A DNA stretch of 64,000 bases from Albula goreensis. Lineage: Eukaryota; Chordata; Actinopteri; Albuliformes; Albulidae. The stretch spans positions 15,377,790-15,441,789 of the forward strand of contig CM040746.1 in assembly GCA_022829145.1 (NCBI GenBank), given 5' to 3'. Below, in pieces: positions 26,001 to 38,192 of the stretch. A model generated the notes under the pieces. It was not told the origin of the DNA, did not search any database, and saw only the letters and a program-made list of their open reading frames with translations. The stretch's first letter is position 1. The number at the start of each line of letters is the position of its first letter. The position numbers and the translations under genes are program-made.

Positions 26001-29000
26001 AAGGACAGCAGGGTGTCAATCATTCCTGATTGGCAGGGGACAAAGGAAAAGGAAGTTGGACTTTAGATTCCCCCCTTGTGTTTTTAAATTTTACAACCAG
26101 TAGTCTAGATTCGCATTGCCTTTTTTGGCTTTAACCTTCTGCTCTTTCTGTCATTTCACTTTCCAGAACTGGGAAGGATCAAATTCATTTCACTTTAGAG
26201 CAGGTTTATCTAAGCTGTGTATGTGAAAAGAGTTAACACAGAAAAGTTAACACTGAACATTATACCCGTTCTGAATGATCACAGATATTATAACTTTTTA
26301 TTTTCACACAAATCAATGCACAAATATACCCATATAGATGATCAATTATGAATATTCCAAACACACTCAAGAAAGGCTTCACAGACTGGACTTTGCAGTA
26401 TGGGGCAGGAAATTATGCACTTCTCTTATGTGACTGTGATTATTTCCAAGTACTGTACATGTTATAAAAGCACATGCTATTAAATAATTCAGCTGTCTTC
26501 TTTCTTACAAGAGCCAACTGTCTGCTTAGATTAAGTCTCCATCAAAATCCTTTTGGTGAAATGTAAATCAAGCTTATCGACTAAAATGTTTTATTCAGTG
26601 TGAAGTCCAGTTCTGAACTGGACTGAAACAGAATTTTTTGACTATGGCTCGATCAGTACAAATACTCAAACTGTCAGAGGGATTGGTGCTCATGGTTTTC
26701 TTTACTGGTTCAGGCCACGACTACCTCTACAAACCTTCAGAAGGGTGTGTACAGCTCAGTGAAGATGAGCTCCAAGACAATGGGGAAAGCAGCTAAGGTT
26801 TTGGAAGCTCATGAAGCACTGAAGAAGAAGCAGGCAAGTTTTGGATGCTGGTGTCTCTGTTAGTCTGTTAACCCCTCTAACACTGCCCAGCCTCCCTCTC
26901 CACCTCCCCTCCCACTCTAAACTTATGTAAATGAATGGATTGAACTGACCAACTTGGAAAAATGTGTTCAGTACAAAAATAAATCTTTGCATAAAACCAA
27001 TAAAATTGAATGCAAAAACAAAATTTGGAGGAAAGTTGCATTGTAGCTTGAAAATGTACATTTCAGACAATTTTCAGACATGTTTTCACAGGAAAAAAAC
27101 AAAAATACAGAATCAACTGACATTCTGCTGAAAGGATAACTCGATTAGTTAAGTGTGGCAGCACAGTGTAAACACCCTTATCAGAGTGTAAAATTTCATT
27201 GTCATCTGTTTGTTTTATGGATGATTTCAGGAGGCACTGAAATTACAACAGGACATGAGAAAGAAGAAGCAGGAGATGGTGGAGAAGCAGATCGAATGCC
27301 AGAAGGTTGGTCCTGCTGCTGCCGCCAAGTGAATTCCGTGCTTTGAGAAAGTGGGAAAGCACATCCCTTGCAGATTCCCAGTTTCACAGGAGTATAAAGG
27401 AATTCAGTTTCAGCATTAAAAAAGATCCTATAGAGAATCATATACAAAAATATGTACAGTATGTGAAGTTGAGGAATTGTGTATGGACCATGCATTTTGA
27501 AGTGTGTGATTTTGAAAAGAAAAAATGTATTTCCATTCTACACCAGGCTTTGATCAGCAAACTGGAGAAGAATAAGAAGATGAAACCTGAGGAGAGGGCA
27601 AGGATCATGACCACGCTGAAGGATCTCGCTCACAAGATCTCCCAGCTGAAGGATGAGATGAAGCCGGCTCCCAACTCCGTCGCCAAGTCTGCTCAGCCCA
27701 AGACAAAGATAGACGTGAGTCTTCCTCTTGTATGTCAAATTATCAACTTATTCTGTTTTATCTTACTGATACAGGAAGAGAATTCTGGAGAGTACAGTAA
27801 ATGTGTGGAGTGTATATCAAAGGATGTTATATGAATGTCATACAGGGTGTTTTTCTGACTACATTTACAGTACTTTTACTGTTTTGCAGACTGCACTGTA
27901 TAAAAAAAGACTAAAATGTAATCTATTTTATGATTAATTTTGTCTGTAGGAAAGTGGGGCATTGGATAAAGAAGTATTATATTTACTCAGAATTGTGAAT
28001 TGCAGGTCATGCAGTAGAAGTAGGGACACTCACTAACTTGCTATGTACACCAGTGCCAGATCACACATAGTTTAGACCAAAGTGATTCCTTTAGGGACAC
28101 CAGGACAGCCTTCAGCCATCAGTTATGCCTTAAATGTAGCTAAAACAACAGATGTTAATGACAGGTCACATTTGGCAACTAGCATGCTTATGGTTTAAAT
28201 GTGGACCATGGAGTGCATCACTTTACCAAAGTGCTTTTGCTGGATATGTCACCTGAGAAGCCCTTTGATTATGATTAATTATTATGATAAATTAATTTAT
28301 GCATCCAGTAAACATAAATCATTTATCTGCTGTTTATGGCATATGGCCAACCTTTTATTTAAATATGTATTCTCTTGTGAGAAATCATTATTTTGATTTA
28401 AATGCATTTTTTTCTGTGTGAATAACAGGCTCAGAAGGAGCTGCTGGATGCAGAGCTGGACTTCCACAAGAAGCTGAGCTCAGGAGAAGACACCACCGAC
28501 CTCAAGAGACGACTCAGTCTGCTGCAGGTGGAGGTGAGATCACGCCTTCCTTTCCACTTCTTCGAACACACAGGTGCTTGTGGGGTACTGCTTTAGAAGT
28601 CACCATCTTACACTATGAATGTGTAAGTAGACAAACACCTGACTGAAGTCCTCACACGTCATATTGTATTTGTCCAGCTTTAAGGTAGTTATACTGTAGT
28701 CTGGACCTGAAATGTTTATTGCTATTTGGGACAAAGCTGCCTGATCTTGTCCTCAGTGATTCATTTTAAATAATATGGTTTTTAATGAGAGCTGGTTTTG
28801 TTACCGCACCAGCTGTGTGACTTTCCATGGTTGGTGTGCTTAAATTAGCTAGCATTAAATATGGATTCTCCTTCCCTCCTTAACATCATCAGCCACATTA
28901 AACAGCAGGCACTTTACAAGCCCCGAGGACCCATGCTGCTGAATTTGACTCAAAAAGAGGCCCTACACTGACGCATTTCGCATTAATGTTTGAGGTGATG

Positions 29001-31023
29001 GGAGTGTGTCAGAAGTGAGGGGTGATGGGAGGGAACTAGTCGCCTTCAAACCCCAGCGGGCTGTCTTGTGGGCCCGATGTTCCTCAGGCCCCTGGCAGCT
29101 GTAACGTGAGAGTAACACGCTTCTGCGTTCAGACTGAAATGACCTGAAAAGGCTCCGCGTTAGGTCGTCCTTGTGGTTGGAGGGCAGGAGGTTAGGATCC
29201 GCCACTGCCTTTTCTGATTTGTGAATGTCTTCCGACAGGCTGCTCGTTTGGGTCTCATCCCAGCTGGACGGGGAAAGCCGGCCCCGGCAAGGGGGCGTGG
29301 CCGAGGGCGGGGCCGGAGCGTGAGGGGTCGAGGTGGAGCCAGTCACATGGTGGTGGACCACCGACCAAGAGCGCTTGCCATCCTTGGGGTGAGCAAAGAA
29401 GAAAAGGACGAGCTCATGCCTCACTTTGTGGTGAGTTACAAACAGGAGATCCCGAATATGATCAGTGTCTTTAAAAGATGGAGAGCACCCATTTATTTCT
29501 GGATTATTCAACATCAGTTGCTTATGTCTGATTTTTAAAAAGAGACGTTCAGTGTTGACTACTTCTCCATACCTACATTGTATTTGTTTCTTAGAAATTT
29601 GGGGAGATCGAAGAACTGCGTGACCATGACGCCACTAGTGTTGTGATGACGTTCAAGACAAGGAGTGATGCAGAGAATGTAAGTCCAGCAAATTTAGGAG
29701 AGGGTTTGTTTCATTTTCATGGTTTAAGGAGAGCAAGTGGAATGTACATCACAACTTAATTTAAATATGGGAAATCCTGTTGATTTCCACACAACTATAA
29801 ATGTCTTGAAAATGAAAATGCAATCTTTACCATCAAAGTAATATACATTTTGAAAGAAATTTATTGGAGAGGAGACCTTAGATCTTTTTTCAAAATTATA
29901 ATTAGTGATGTCCATACATTTGACGGATATTGCTGTTTCAGGCTGCTAACCAAGGTGCGAAATTCAAAGGGCGCACTCTCCAAATGTCCTGGTACAAACC
30001 CAAGACTCCATCTGTATCTACTGAACCGGAGGAGGAGGAATCAAAGGAAGAGGTATGCAAAACTGTGTTTGTGCTTGTCTATGGCAGTAATGGGGCTAAT
30101 GTAAAACTTAATGTCAGAGGACATTATTGTTGTTTCTTGGAGAGGTTTTTTCATCGTTAGAGTTTAGGGGGATTTTAAGGATGATTCAAGTAAATATTAT
30201 TCTGTACCTGGAGAAACCACAGAGTACATAATGAGAATTGTGAATTGTAATTGTTCTGACTGCCTATCATTGTTAATGGAGAAAATGAAGAATGTCCTGA
30301 TAGTGAAGCTACAAAATATGGCAGTGGAATAATGAAAATCTTAAGCTAAATTAATAATGAGATTCATAAGAATGTGTGGCATCTACTTGAGGCATGCCTT
30401 ATGTGTTAGGTGATTGAAAACCAAGTGATTGTAAACTGAACAAACCTCTCTCTCCAAATCATTTTTTCTGAAATGTATGTAGAAAGAAATTAACATTTGG
30501 CAACAGCCTTACAAGCCATGCAAATGATTTTTACAGCAAAATAAAACTACACCAGTATAGCACACTGTACACCAGTGGTACAGTTGTATGGATTATAGTG
30601 ATAATTCTGTGTTGTAATTGATGTTATTGTTTTTCACTGATAGTAAATCTGGCCCCTGCTTGCCTTTTTTTTCATTTCCATTTATCCTTTATTTTACCTG
30701 AAAACCCCACTGACATATTAATGTCAACAAGAAAAGGCACAGTTATATACATTGGGTGAGAAGAACGAAAAATTGGTGGACATTTCAGAAACAGTATGAA
30801 GGACTAATGGGAAGTGTAGTTGCTAAAATGCATCCCAGTGGCAGTTGGATAATCAGACATCAACATCAAACTAATGTAATACCAGTTCCACCTTTAACCC
30901 TCATGTGCTCTCCCTGTAAATTCACACCCTCAGGAGTCGGAAAGCTCTTTACTGCTTCCAGATGAAGAGGAGGAGGATGATGATGAGGAGGATGAGGATG
31001 AGAGCCGTTCATGGAGAAGATGA
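15536..31023 (+). CDS. rbm27: RBM27, nuclear RNA-binding zinc-finger/RRM protein, complete
   Basis: Twenty-one coding exons join in frame to 979 codons including the TGA at 31021-31023, giving 978 residues. Domain order: N-terminal PWI-like region (about 1-80), Arg/Ser-rich tract (about 112-195), CCCH zinc finger (C282, C291, C297, H301), proline-rich linker, RRM1 (about 523-596), charged helical region (about 690-820), RG-rich segment (about 829-850), second RRM-like region (about 850-930), and an acidic tail ending ESRSWRR. RBM26 and RBM27 associate with the ZFC3H1/MTR4 PAXT machinery that sends polyadenylated nuclear RNA to the exosome. Assignment to RBM27 over RBM26 rests on N-terminal residues (ANYVVALVKKDKPEK, GFVDKLFE) and on the pou4f3 neighbour. 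One intron is GC-AG (26834-27230). Confidence 0.93.
15620..16290. repeat. Field of GCTAGCTA / TTAGCTAG motifs in rbm27 intron 1
   Basis: Short AGCTA, TAGCTAGC and GCTAAC words recur many times between about 15640 and 16290, far above what the surrounding sequence shows. There is no fixed repeat period, so this is not a clean tandem repeat. A similar field sits at the same relative place in kif3a (50310-50820). Function unknown. Confidence 0.55.
17481..17670 (+). mobile_element. tRNA-derived SINE, fish type
   Basis: The 5' part is tRNA-like: gtagcataataatta near an A box and gtagtgggttcacttccc near a B box. The body has the stretch gtacccttgagcaaggcac, and the 3' tail is ctggataagggcatctgct, the tail shared by many fish SINEs (V-SINE and related families) and their partner LINEs. 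It lies in rbm27 intron 3 in sense orientation. The exact family cannot be fixed without a library search. Confidence 0.75.
18088..18650 (+). CDS. rbm27: rbm27 exons 4-5: Arg/Ser-rich tract
   Basis: Exons 18088-18167 and 18457-18650. They encode REGRRRRSPLRNRS and then a run rich in Arg, Asp and Ser (for example RSYSRSRSRSRSGSR). Such RS tracts drive nuclear speckle localisation and protein contacts in splicing and RNA-decay factors. GC content of exon 5 is well above that of the flanking introns. Confidence 0.9.
20208..22250 (+). CDS. rbm27: rbm27 exons 6-7: CCCH zinc finger and proline-rich run
   Basis: Exons 20208-20480 and 22020-22250. The zinc finger is split by the intron: CRDYD ends exon 6 and EKGFCVRGDLCPFDH opens exon 7, giving the C-x8-C-x5-C-x3-H spacing of a CCCH finger (C282, C291, C297, H301). 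TTESWSNYFSNHS, a conserved family block, precedes it. Exon 7 continues into a Pro/Met-rich run in which RMPMPP is repeated. Confidence 0.93.
22755..23780 (+). CDS. rbm27: rbm27 exons 8-10: proline-rich linker to RRM1
   Basis: Exons 22755-22889, 23372-23509 and 23639-23780. Conserved family blocks are AYNPEAPGITQYR, QRPNLIGLTSGDMD and NIVIQTEP, followed by the basic KKPWMDK. Exons 5-9 all end in phase 1, so several of these cassettes could be skipped without breaking the frame. A 26-nt poly-T run lies in the intron at 22989-23014. Confidence 0.9.
22989..23014. repeat. Poly-T run (26 nt) in rbm27 intron 8
   Basis: Unbroken T, 360 bp upstream of exon 9. A second run of 20 T is at 25026-25045 in intron 12. 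Confidence 0.95.
23940..24736 (+). CDS. rbm27: rbm27 exons 11-12: first RRM
   Basis: Exons 23940-24093 and 24527-24736. The RRM runs from TKLEVRKIP (RNP2 position) through LNEHFSKFGTIVNIQ to EAALIQYTANDEARRAI (RNP1-like) and ends RFIRVYWHRE. It is followed by a Gln-rich stretch that is shorter than the poly-Gln segment of human RBM27. The intron splits the RRM between its first and second halves. Confidence 0.93.
25876..28533 (+). CDS. rbm27: rbm27 exons 13-17: linker and helical region
   Basis: Exons 25876-25998, 26714-26833, 27231-27305, 27547-27714 and 28429-28533, all phase 0. Readable conserved blocks are SYVLNKMTAKHRLG, LQQDMRKKKQEMVEKQIECQ, LISKLEKNKKMKPEERA and KKLSSGEDTTDLKRRL. The high Lys/Glu/Leu content predicts a long helix or coiled coil. 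The exon ending at 26833 is followed by GCAAGT, a GC donor. Confidence 0.9.
29239..30052 (+). CDS. rbm27: rbm27 exons 18-20: RG-rich segment and second RRM
   Basis: Exons 29239-29430, 29595-29678 and 29942-30052. Exon 18 encodes ARGRGRGRGRSVRGRGG and HMVVDHRP. Exon 19 (28 codons, phase 0 at both ends) encodes KFGEIEELRDHDATSVV and MTFKTRSDAEN, the central strands of an RRM. Exon 20 continues AANQGAKFKGRTLQMSWYKP. Skipping exon 19 would leave HFV joined to AANQG, the arrangement I remember for the main human RBM27 protein. Confidence 0.9.
30934..31023 (+). CDS. rbm27: rbm27 exon 21: acidic tail and stop
   Basis: The exon encodes ESESSLLLPDE-type sequence, an unbroken run of Asp and Glu, then ESRSWRR and TGA. 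RBM26 and RBM27 both end in an acidic run followed by SRSWRR, which confirms that this is the true C terminus. The acceptor is CCCTCAG at 30933. Confidence 0.92.
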   Translation, partial: ESESSLLLPDEEEEDDDEEDEDESRSWRR

Positions 31024-33050
31024 AAGGACTGTAAACTTAATCCTTTTTTGTGAAAAGGACCGTTGATTTTTTTAAGTACACATTTACCTGTATTTAAAAA
31101 GGTGTTCCAAGTTTTTTGACTTTTTTGGAAAAAAAAATCTAAATCACAAGATTCTTGACATGAACTATACTGTACTGGTTAGTATGAGAGCCCTGTTGTC
31201 ACATGGGCTTGATAAGTCTGTCATAGTCATCTCTCTGTTGTTGTTTTCAGAGATCTAAAAGCAAAACCATTTTCATAAATATATTCTACTAATACTGAAA
31301 TTTCAGTCTCGGATGTTAAAACAGGTTTTAGTTCCAGACCTTAAGTTTGTAAGAAGCTTGTGTGAATTTTATAAAAAAAAAAAAAAAATCAGCTTTTTTA
31401 CTTTCCAAACCAGTACAACATTTTGATGTGTTTTTAGTTTTTCCTCAATATTTCTAGTACCATTTTATGTCTGTTGCTCTCACAGTTTTCGTTTTCAAAT
31501 TTGAGCATCATTTAACGCACCATATACTGAAAAATCACAATACCGGTCATTTGTACAAGAAAAATTCTGCAGTATTTTCCACATACTGTACTCCTCCCCC
31601 ATTTGCCCTCTTTCTCAGTCTCATGTATGCGTGGTCCATGGTAGGTTTGTTTATGTCCCCTTTTCCACTGCACTCGGCTATATAAGGAGTGTCATCCATA
31701 AACTCCAGCTGTAAGGAGGGTGCCATTGGAGCCACTCGATGGATTGTATTGAATGCTATATCTATATTCAGGCATGTGTGGAATCAGCTCTATGTGGAAC
31801 CCAGGTCTGTTTTCTGTTCAGAAAATGTGCTTCATCTAATAGAGCATTTATACAACATCCAAAAGTGAAGAACATTACCTTTCCTAATTTAAATTTAGAT
31901 TACTTATTCCGTACATTTCATTAAGACACAGTGCCACTTTATGTAAATATTGATATTCAAATTCAAGATTTTTGCCAGTATTCCTTCTAAAAATATCCAG
32001 GTGTCATATATATATTACATACACTTAAAGATATATGTATCTTTTCCCCCCAAATATAATTCTAGTTTTTGTCATACCTGCCCAGGATTGTTGATCTTGG
32101 ATCATTTGACAGTAGATTCTTTTGAAAGGACAGCTGTCTAATATGTCTCACATCCCTGTTGAAAAGAGTGAATTACTTAACAGGGGTCATGTTATAATTG
32201 CATCTGCAATGTGCAGAGTTGTGTAGAAATTATATGCTGTGTATTTTTTTTGTATATGATTTTGCCTTATTGTCAGTTAAATTACCAGCAGAAGGTTGCA
32301 TTTTTTATAATTTTTGTGTGTATTTTTCTGTACAGACCTTTGCAATAACAATAAGGACAGTGTAGATAGGTTTTATTTTTAGAATAAATCAATATTGGAT
32401 TACTTTGGCAGCAGAAGGAAAAGTCCCTTTCACGTGATTTACTTTCACAGTGCGTTTGACACAGGCCTAGCCATACTCACATGTCCATTTCAAAAGAGGC
32501 CCAAAAACATCATCTAATTTAGGTGTAGTGCACATGTTGCTTATTCTGGAGCAATACCCACATGGGTCTCTCCATCTGAAGCAAGCATGCTATAAGAACT
32601 CAATTTTGGCTCTTACCATTACATCAAACTGGTTGTAACCTTCAGTTTTCTGATACATTCAAAACAAGTTTCCACAAGAAAAGATAGATGTGATTGAGTG
32701 TCGGCTTGTTCTTAAGACTTAAATTTAAGATCTCGCCTCAACTCATCAGTGTAACAGGCTTTTGTTACAGTTATACAGGTATTATAACAGTATAATACCT
32801 GTGTTTGAGCCAATCCAGTCATCATACATCCCATTACATGTTCTGTTTGTTGACATAAGCTATGAATTATGTGGAAGGGAATTTTCCAATTTGTACAAGA
32901 GGCTGTGCATATGAGTTTTACATGGTGGTGATGTGTAATTGGATTTGTTACTTACTGTTTATATATGGGGATTTGTGGATGTATTTTTGATTTATTGTTT
33001 ATATCAATTTCTAACACACTAGCATGTTGGCTTTTACCAATAAAGATTAA
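31024..33050 (+). other. rbm27: rbm27 3' UTR with candidate poly(A) signals
   Basis: AT-rich and non-coding after the stop. AATAAA occurs at 32383-32388 and 33039-33044; either could be the 3' end. A perfect 12-bp hairpin sits between them. A poly-A run is at 31373-31388. UTR extent is inferred, not shown. Confidence 0.45.
32775..32802. repeat. Perfect 12-bp inverted repeat with 4-nt loop
   Basis: acaggtattata at 32775-32786 is followed by the loop acag and by its exact reverse complement at 32791-32802. It would form a strong RNA hairpin if transcribed in the rbm27 3' UTR. Confidence 0.8.
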
Positions 33051-35348
33051 GGAATGGCAGCAAAAAAATAACAAAACCAAAAAAGACCAGAAAAATAAAA
33101 ATATATGTATGTATATGTGCATATATGCATATATATCCATATATTGAAAAAACAAAATATTAAATATTGACGATCAGAAAAAAATATATATATAAATTGG
33201 ATGGAAAAGAAAAGAACCCATTCCAAAACTTGTCACCTAAAAATTTGTTTTGTGTGATTCTGTCAGTTTCATTTGTCAAAATACAGTTTTCCTTTTCATT
33301 TCACTTACCTAGTCATAAAAAGTGATACGGTGGTAAGGTTAATGGAATTAATTTGGAAATCAATTGAAATAGTCCCTGATTAATCACATGCATTTACTGT
33401 AGAGTTTATTTACTGGGTGAATCAGGGTATTGCACTATTTCCCACAACAATTTCAACAAGGTGTCATTTCAGGGTGCAGCCATTAAGAACATCATGCATA
33501 CTCCAAACATCACTGTGGTTGAGGAGCAATAGAATGGTGCTTGCAACATAAGAGCACACTTATTTTCTTGAAGGCTGGCAGCACTGCTGCATGTGTTTTT
33601 GAGCTAATTCTCTCAGAAGTAGCATAAGTTGTCAAATGCAAGGCTAAGTACTACAACTTAATTTTTAATATTAATTGATGTCGCTGAGAGAATCAAGGAT
33701 TGCCGTTTTTATGTTAAAATAATTTCCCAGCATCCTCAGCATCTGACCATGTGTTTGATGTTTCTGGTCAGAGTCATGAGGAGGAAGGAGGAAGAGTGGG
33801 AAACAAACATGTAATCACTTTGCCATATTCCAAATCTAGTTATCCAACAAGGTGGTGCTTTGAATGTGATTCACATTCACCACATGCCTTGTAGCTAACT
33901 CAAACTGTCCCTATGTCTGTTGAACTAAATGTTTTGACTTATCATCATGCAATTCTTTTTGGGCAAAGGCTGATATATAAACAGAAATAGTAAGCAGGGC
34001 TTGACTTCATGATCTTTTTCTCCTTTCAAACTCCCAAAATTGTAGCACATTGTGGGAACTTCAATGGTTTTGACTTATTCAGACTGCTGATAAATTATGC
34101 ATTCATTCTACTTTGGGAATTCATGTGAGAAACACTCTGAGTCAATTTGGTTTAATGCAGCACTATTTGGTCCCCTGCCGAAGGAGGTATGTCAACTAAC
34201 AACTTTATCCTCGCATCACTCTTACTGTTCCTGTTACTGAAGTGAAATGAGTGCATGGTGTGTGCAATAGAGGGTTTCAAATGAGCAGAATGAGTGCTGC
34301 AACTCCAATCACCAGGCCACTGCCTGACAAGAGAGTTTATGCTTCATTCCAAGAGACAAAGCCTATCATATTCTGCTGTAAACAAATACATAAAACATGT
34401 CATATGCACTCTTTAACTTAACACATATCAGCTTGACAAACTTGGAGATGCTACAGCAGTCTTTAAATGATTTATACAATGTTTACAATGGCAGAAAGAA
34501 TGTTGAAATTCTAGTAGTTTTGTGGATTAAGGGGGTAATTCAGTGCTAACTTTTATTTATTATCTTTTATTAGTGCTGTGATATATGTATTTCATTGCTA
34601 GGCAGTATGATCCATGATAAATAGGGATTTATGAATGATTATTATAAACTATAGGACTTAGAGACCGAAAAACAAGGTCTTTCAACAAAACTTGGTTGAG
34701 CGGAAATTTGTCAGAAGGTGAAAAAACTGAAATTTCTCTCATAATTCCATGTCCAGGTTCATCGTTAAGGTAATTTTATGCCCCATTGCCTCCTGCCACA
34801 GCTGCCAGGAGTGTTTTTCTTCCCGAACCAGCTTGTGCAATTTGTCCACAACTCAAAAAACACACTTTAAGAAAAATTGTATTGCTATACACTTACAATT
34901 TATGTGTGGCTATACAATCTACCCAATAGGTTTTACATCAGACTGGCACACTGCCAACAATATTAATGCAGAGTTTCACAATGTTTTGAAAATCTTGATG
35001 ACTTTTAAAGCCTAAATGGGAGTCTTCAAAAGTTTAGAGGTTATGTCGGGGGTGGAGGGAAGGATGGTACAAAGCTGATCATTTTCATACTTGGAATATA
35101 AAAACTGTAAAAGCCCCCTGGTGATAAGCTTCAAATGGGCACTAACTTTGTGAGCACATAGTAGCCAACGAACCTCCCATCTGCTTTGAGAAAAATTTAG
35201 TTGCATATATGGAAGTTTTAACTGTGATTACCTCAATCCCCTATAATACAAGGGGGTTCAATTAATTATGTGGTAATAGAAAATGTATAAAAGTACTAAG
35301 AGATTCCTATTTTTCAGCAGCTTTGTTATGTGGATCGATTGCAAAATG

Positions 35349-35434
35349 CAGGTGGTTCATGGAGGCCAGATCATGTGATCATTGGGGGGGTGGAGGGGGC
35401 AGGTGGTTCATTGGGGCAGATCATGTGATCTTTT
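35349..35434. repeat. Two-copy, 51-bp tandem duplication carrying TCATGTGA
   Basis: The segment starting caggtggttcat at 35349 recurs at 35400. Both copies contain cagatcatgtgatc with the TCATGTGA E-box core. A G-rich spacer separates them. Confidence 0.7.
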
Positions 35435-36070
35435 GGATGAGTTGTCTCTCAGCAACACATTTTCTCTTCAGAGCGTGCTGTTTAATCTGCTTAATGAATA
35501 AGAGAATACAACAAGGTAACTGATGCACACCACATACCTACTGAATTATTTACTGTCTGAGTAATGGGAGAACCCAAAAGGATCTGACTGTGCAATGGAA
35601 CAGTCCCGTCAGTGGTCTCTGAGCTGGAGCGCATGGAAACTACTGGTACTAAAGTACCTGCACAGACAGGTGGATACCACATGCAATTCACAGCCGTCCT
35701 TTGATAGTAATAGGACTGAATTAGATTTGCTAACTCAATCCAACTTGAAAGCAAGAATCCTCTGACTTGGTATAACTGAGGCAGGCAAAAGAATATGTGT
35801 GAGAGGAGAGGTGTGTAATTATAGCCCCAGCCAGACCTCAGAGTCCTTACAGCCTTATGGACAAGTGAGATAAGGGCATTTAATACAAGGGCAATGCTTT
35901 CTGACTCCTGGGTGCACAATGCACCTTCTGTACTGGAATATTAACCTTTTACTTTTTTATACTGCCTGCAATGGCTAATACAAATGAGATTTCCCTTGTT
36001 ATTTCTGCGTTTTATGAATGCATGGATATGATAATGAATGTAATTGATTTCCTTTTATTTAATGGTGATG

Positions 36071-36149
36071 ATACTACTACGACTACTACTACTACTACTA
36101 CTAATAATAATAATGATAATAATGATAATAATAATAATAATAATAATAC
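36071..36149. repeat. Trinucleotide microsatellite (ACT)n then (AAT)n
   Basis: Runs of ACT units pass into AAT units, interrupted by single GAT units. Any open frame here is an artefact of the repeat. Confidence 0.9.
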
Positions 36150-36997
36150 ATTTATTTTACATAGCACCTGTCTACTGCCTAGAAAATATAATTTAATCAT
36201 GTTAACCCTCTCTTCTATCAAGCGGATCACTGTTAAGATGAATAATGAATCAGGACTTGAATCCCAGAACCAAATCAGTCCAGTCGCAGCCATGGCTGAT
36301 TGACTGTGACAGTGATCCACGTGGAGCTTTACACCAGTAATTATTTGCCCGGATATCTTTTATTTTATCAGAATGCCTGGCGTAAATACATACAAACCTG
36401 AACATGAATACCCTATGTCAATTTACAAATCCAAAACAAGAAAATGGTATAATACCGCACGACATTTCTATTGAAATAACACCTTAATAATGGGTGTAAA
36501 TAAGAATGACCACTCAAATGAAACTATGTGGATTTCTCCCCAGACAGCAATTTTTCTATTGTACTATATCCAACTATTTCTTTGAATAGGTCAATCAAAA
36601 TATAAACCGCTGAGATTTTCAAGTGTATTTTAAATAACTAATTAGTTGGTTGTTGCCTTGCTTTAGTTATGTGAATGGACAGAAATGTTTTAAATTATTA
36701 AGATGAAAGGCAATACAATTTGTACATCAATTAATTACCTCTAGCAATGGCTGGCTTTAAATATAGTGGCACTTAAAATGAAAATTTTATGTCGCTATTT
36801 AGGCCGCGTGAAATATAAATGATTTGCTTTGAATGTTTTATGAAAATCAGGGTGTATAACCGACAAAGACGCTGATTTCGCCCCTTTGAAGTAAAGCTTA
36901 TTCTTCCGCATTTCACTCGTTTCCCTTCACTGGCAGGGCAACATCCAAGCTGTCTTGATCAGTTCACACGTTTTTCCTTCGACAGCCAATACCCGAT

Positions 36998-37103
<106 letters not shown>

Positions 37104-38192
37104 ACACATGATCAATTTACTTCTATGCTATATATCAATGAATTGTGCCATTTCATAATTTTTTACAGTGCTGTTAAATTTTGTGTCTGTATGTCCTGTG
37201 GCAATTTTTCTTTTAGAAGTATTCAACCCACCTACTCTCCAATTTTCTGAACTTTCGTTTGAGTTCTGAACTTTTCGTTTGGAGTCAAAAGCATCTTACA
37301 TGTAATTTCCTCCGTAGATGAATGAAGGTTTATTGTGGGTTATTGTTTCTCTGTATAGTCCACATACAATGCATATAACCACGATGTTACTTTGCTAAAT
37401 AGGCTACCTATATCTAATACACTACATACACGAAGTGGGGACCATATTCTGTCTATTGTACCGTCCAATATGGTAAAGAGTCCTTTATTTATGTTGGTTA
37501 AATCTTAATAAATCAATTTTGCTAAGAGTGGAACCAATTAATATATGCTAAATGCGACTGAAACCATTTCCAAGGAGCATAATCATTTTTGATATTATCA
37601 TTCTTTTATCGAAAGAGATATCAATTACAAAAAATATTAAAAAGTATGTCGTTTACCTGGGGAAGAATAATTTATTGTTAAAACAGAATCATATAATTTC
37701 TACATTGCATAATTTTGCACATATGCCCATCTTTGTGCTACGTAGGCAAACATATATGAAACATATACACTGACGTCCAGCTCTCTTAGTGCAGGCTATG
37801 TATCCTTGAATATGACAGAATACAAATTGATCTGTAAAACTAAAATCAAACTCATGCGGACGTTACATCTGCCATTGTTTATGAGTCTGTCCATATTAAA
37901 TGAAGACAGCAAGCGCAGCTTTTCCGCAGCCACATTGTAAAGAAACACTTGATGCTAAATGGTTGTGGCTCCTCCGGCTACTTTCTTTTGCTTTCTTGCA
38001 TGTACCACGCTTGCGCAAAGCGGCCAGTCCTATTCCTGGCGTGCAGTGTGTAAGATGAGTAAAGGAGCAGGTGGGTAGAGATGCACTGGGAGAGGCTCTG
38101 TCTTCGGAATTAGCTCACGCTGACACCAGAAAGCCAGAGAGTCCACCCAGCATCTATGTCAGGACTACCTACCTGCAAGGTGCACAACGAAG

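Noticed and set aside
28963-29514. 183-codon open frame on the minus strand
   Set aside because: It is antisense to rbm27 exon 18 and its flanks. It exists because the GC-rich RG-coding exon lacks stops on the other strand, and it resembles no family.
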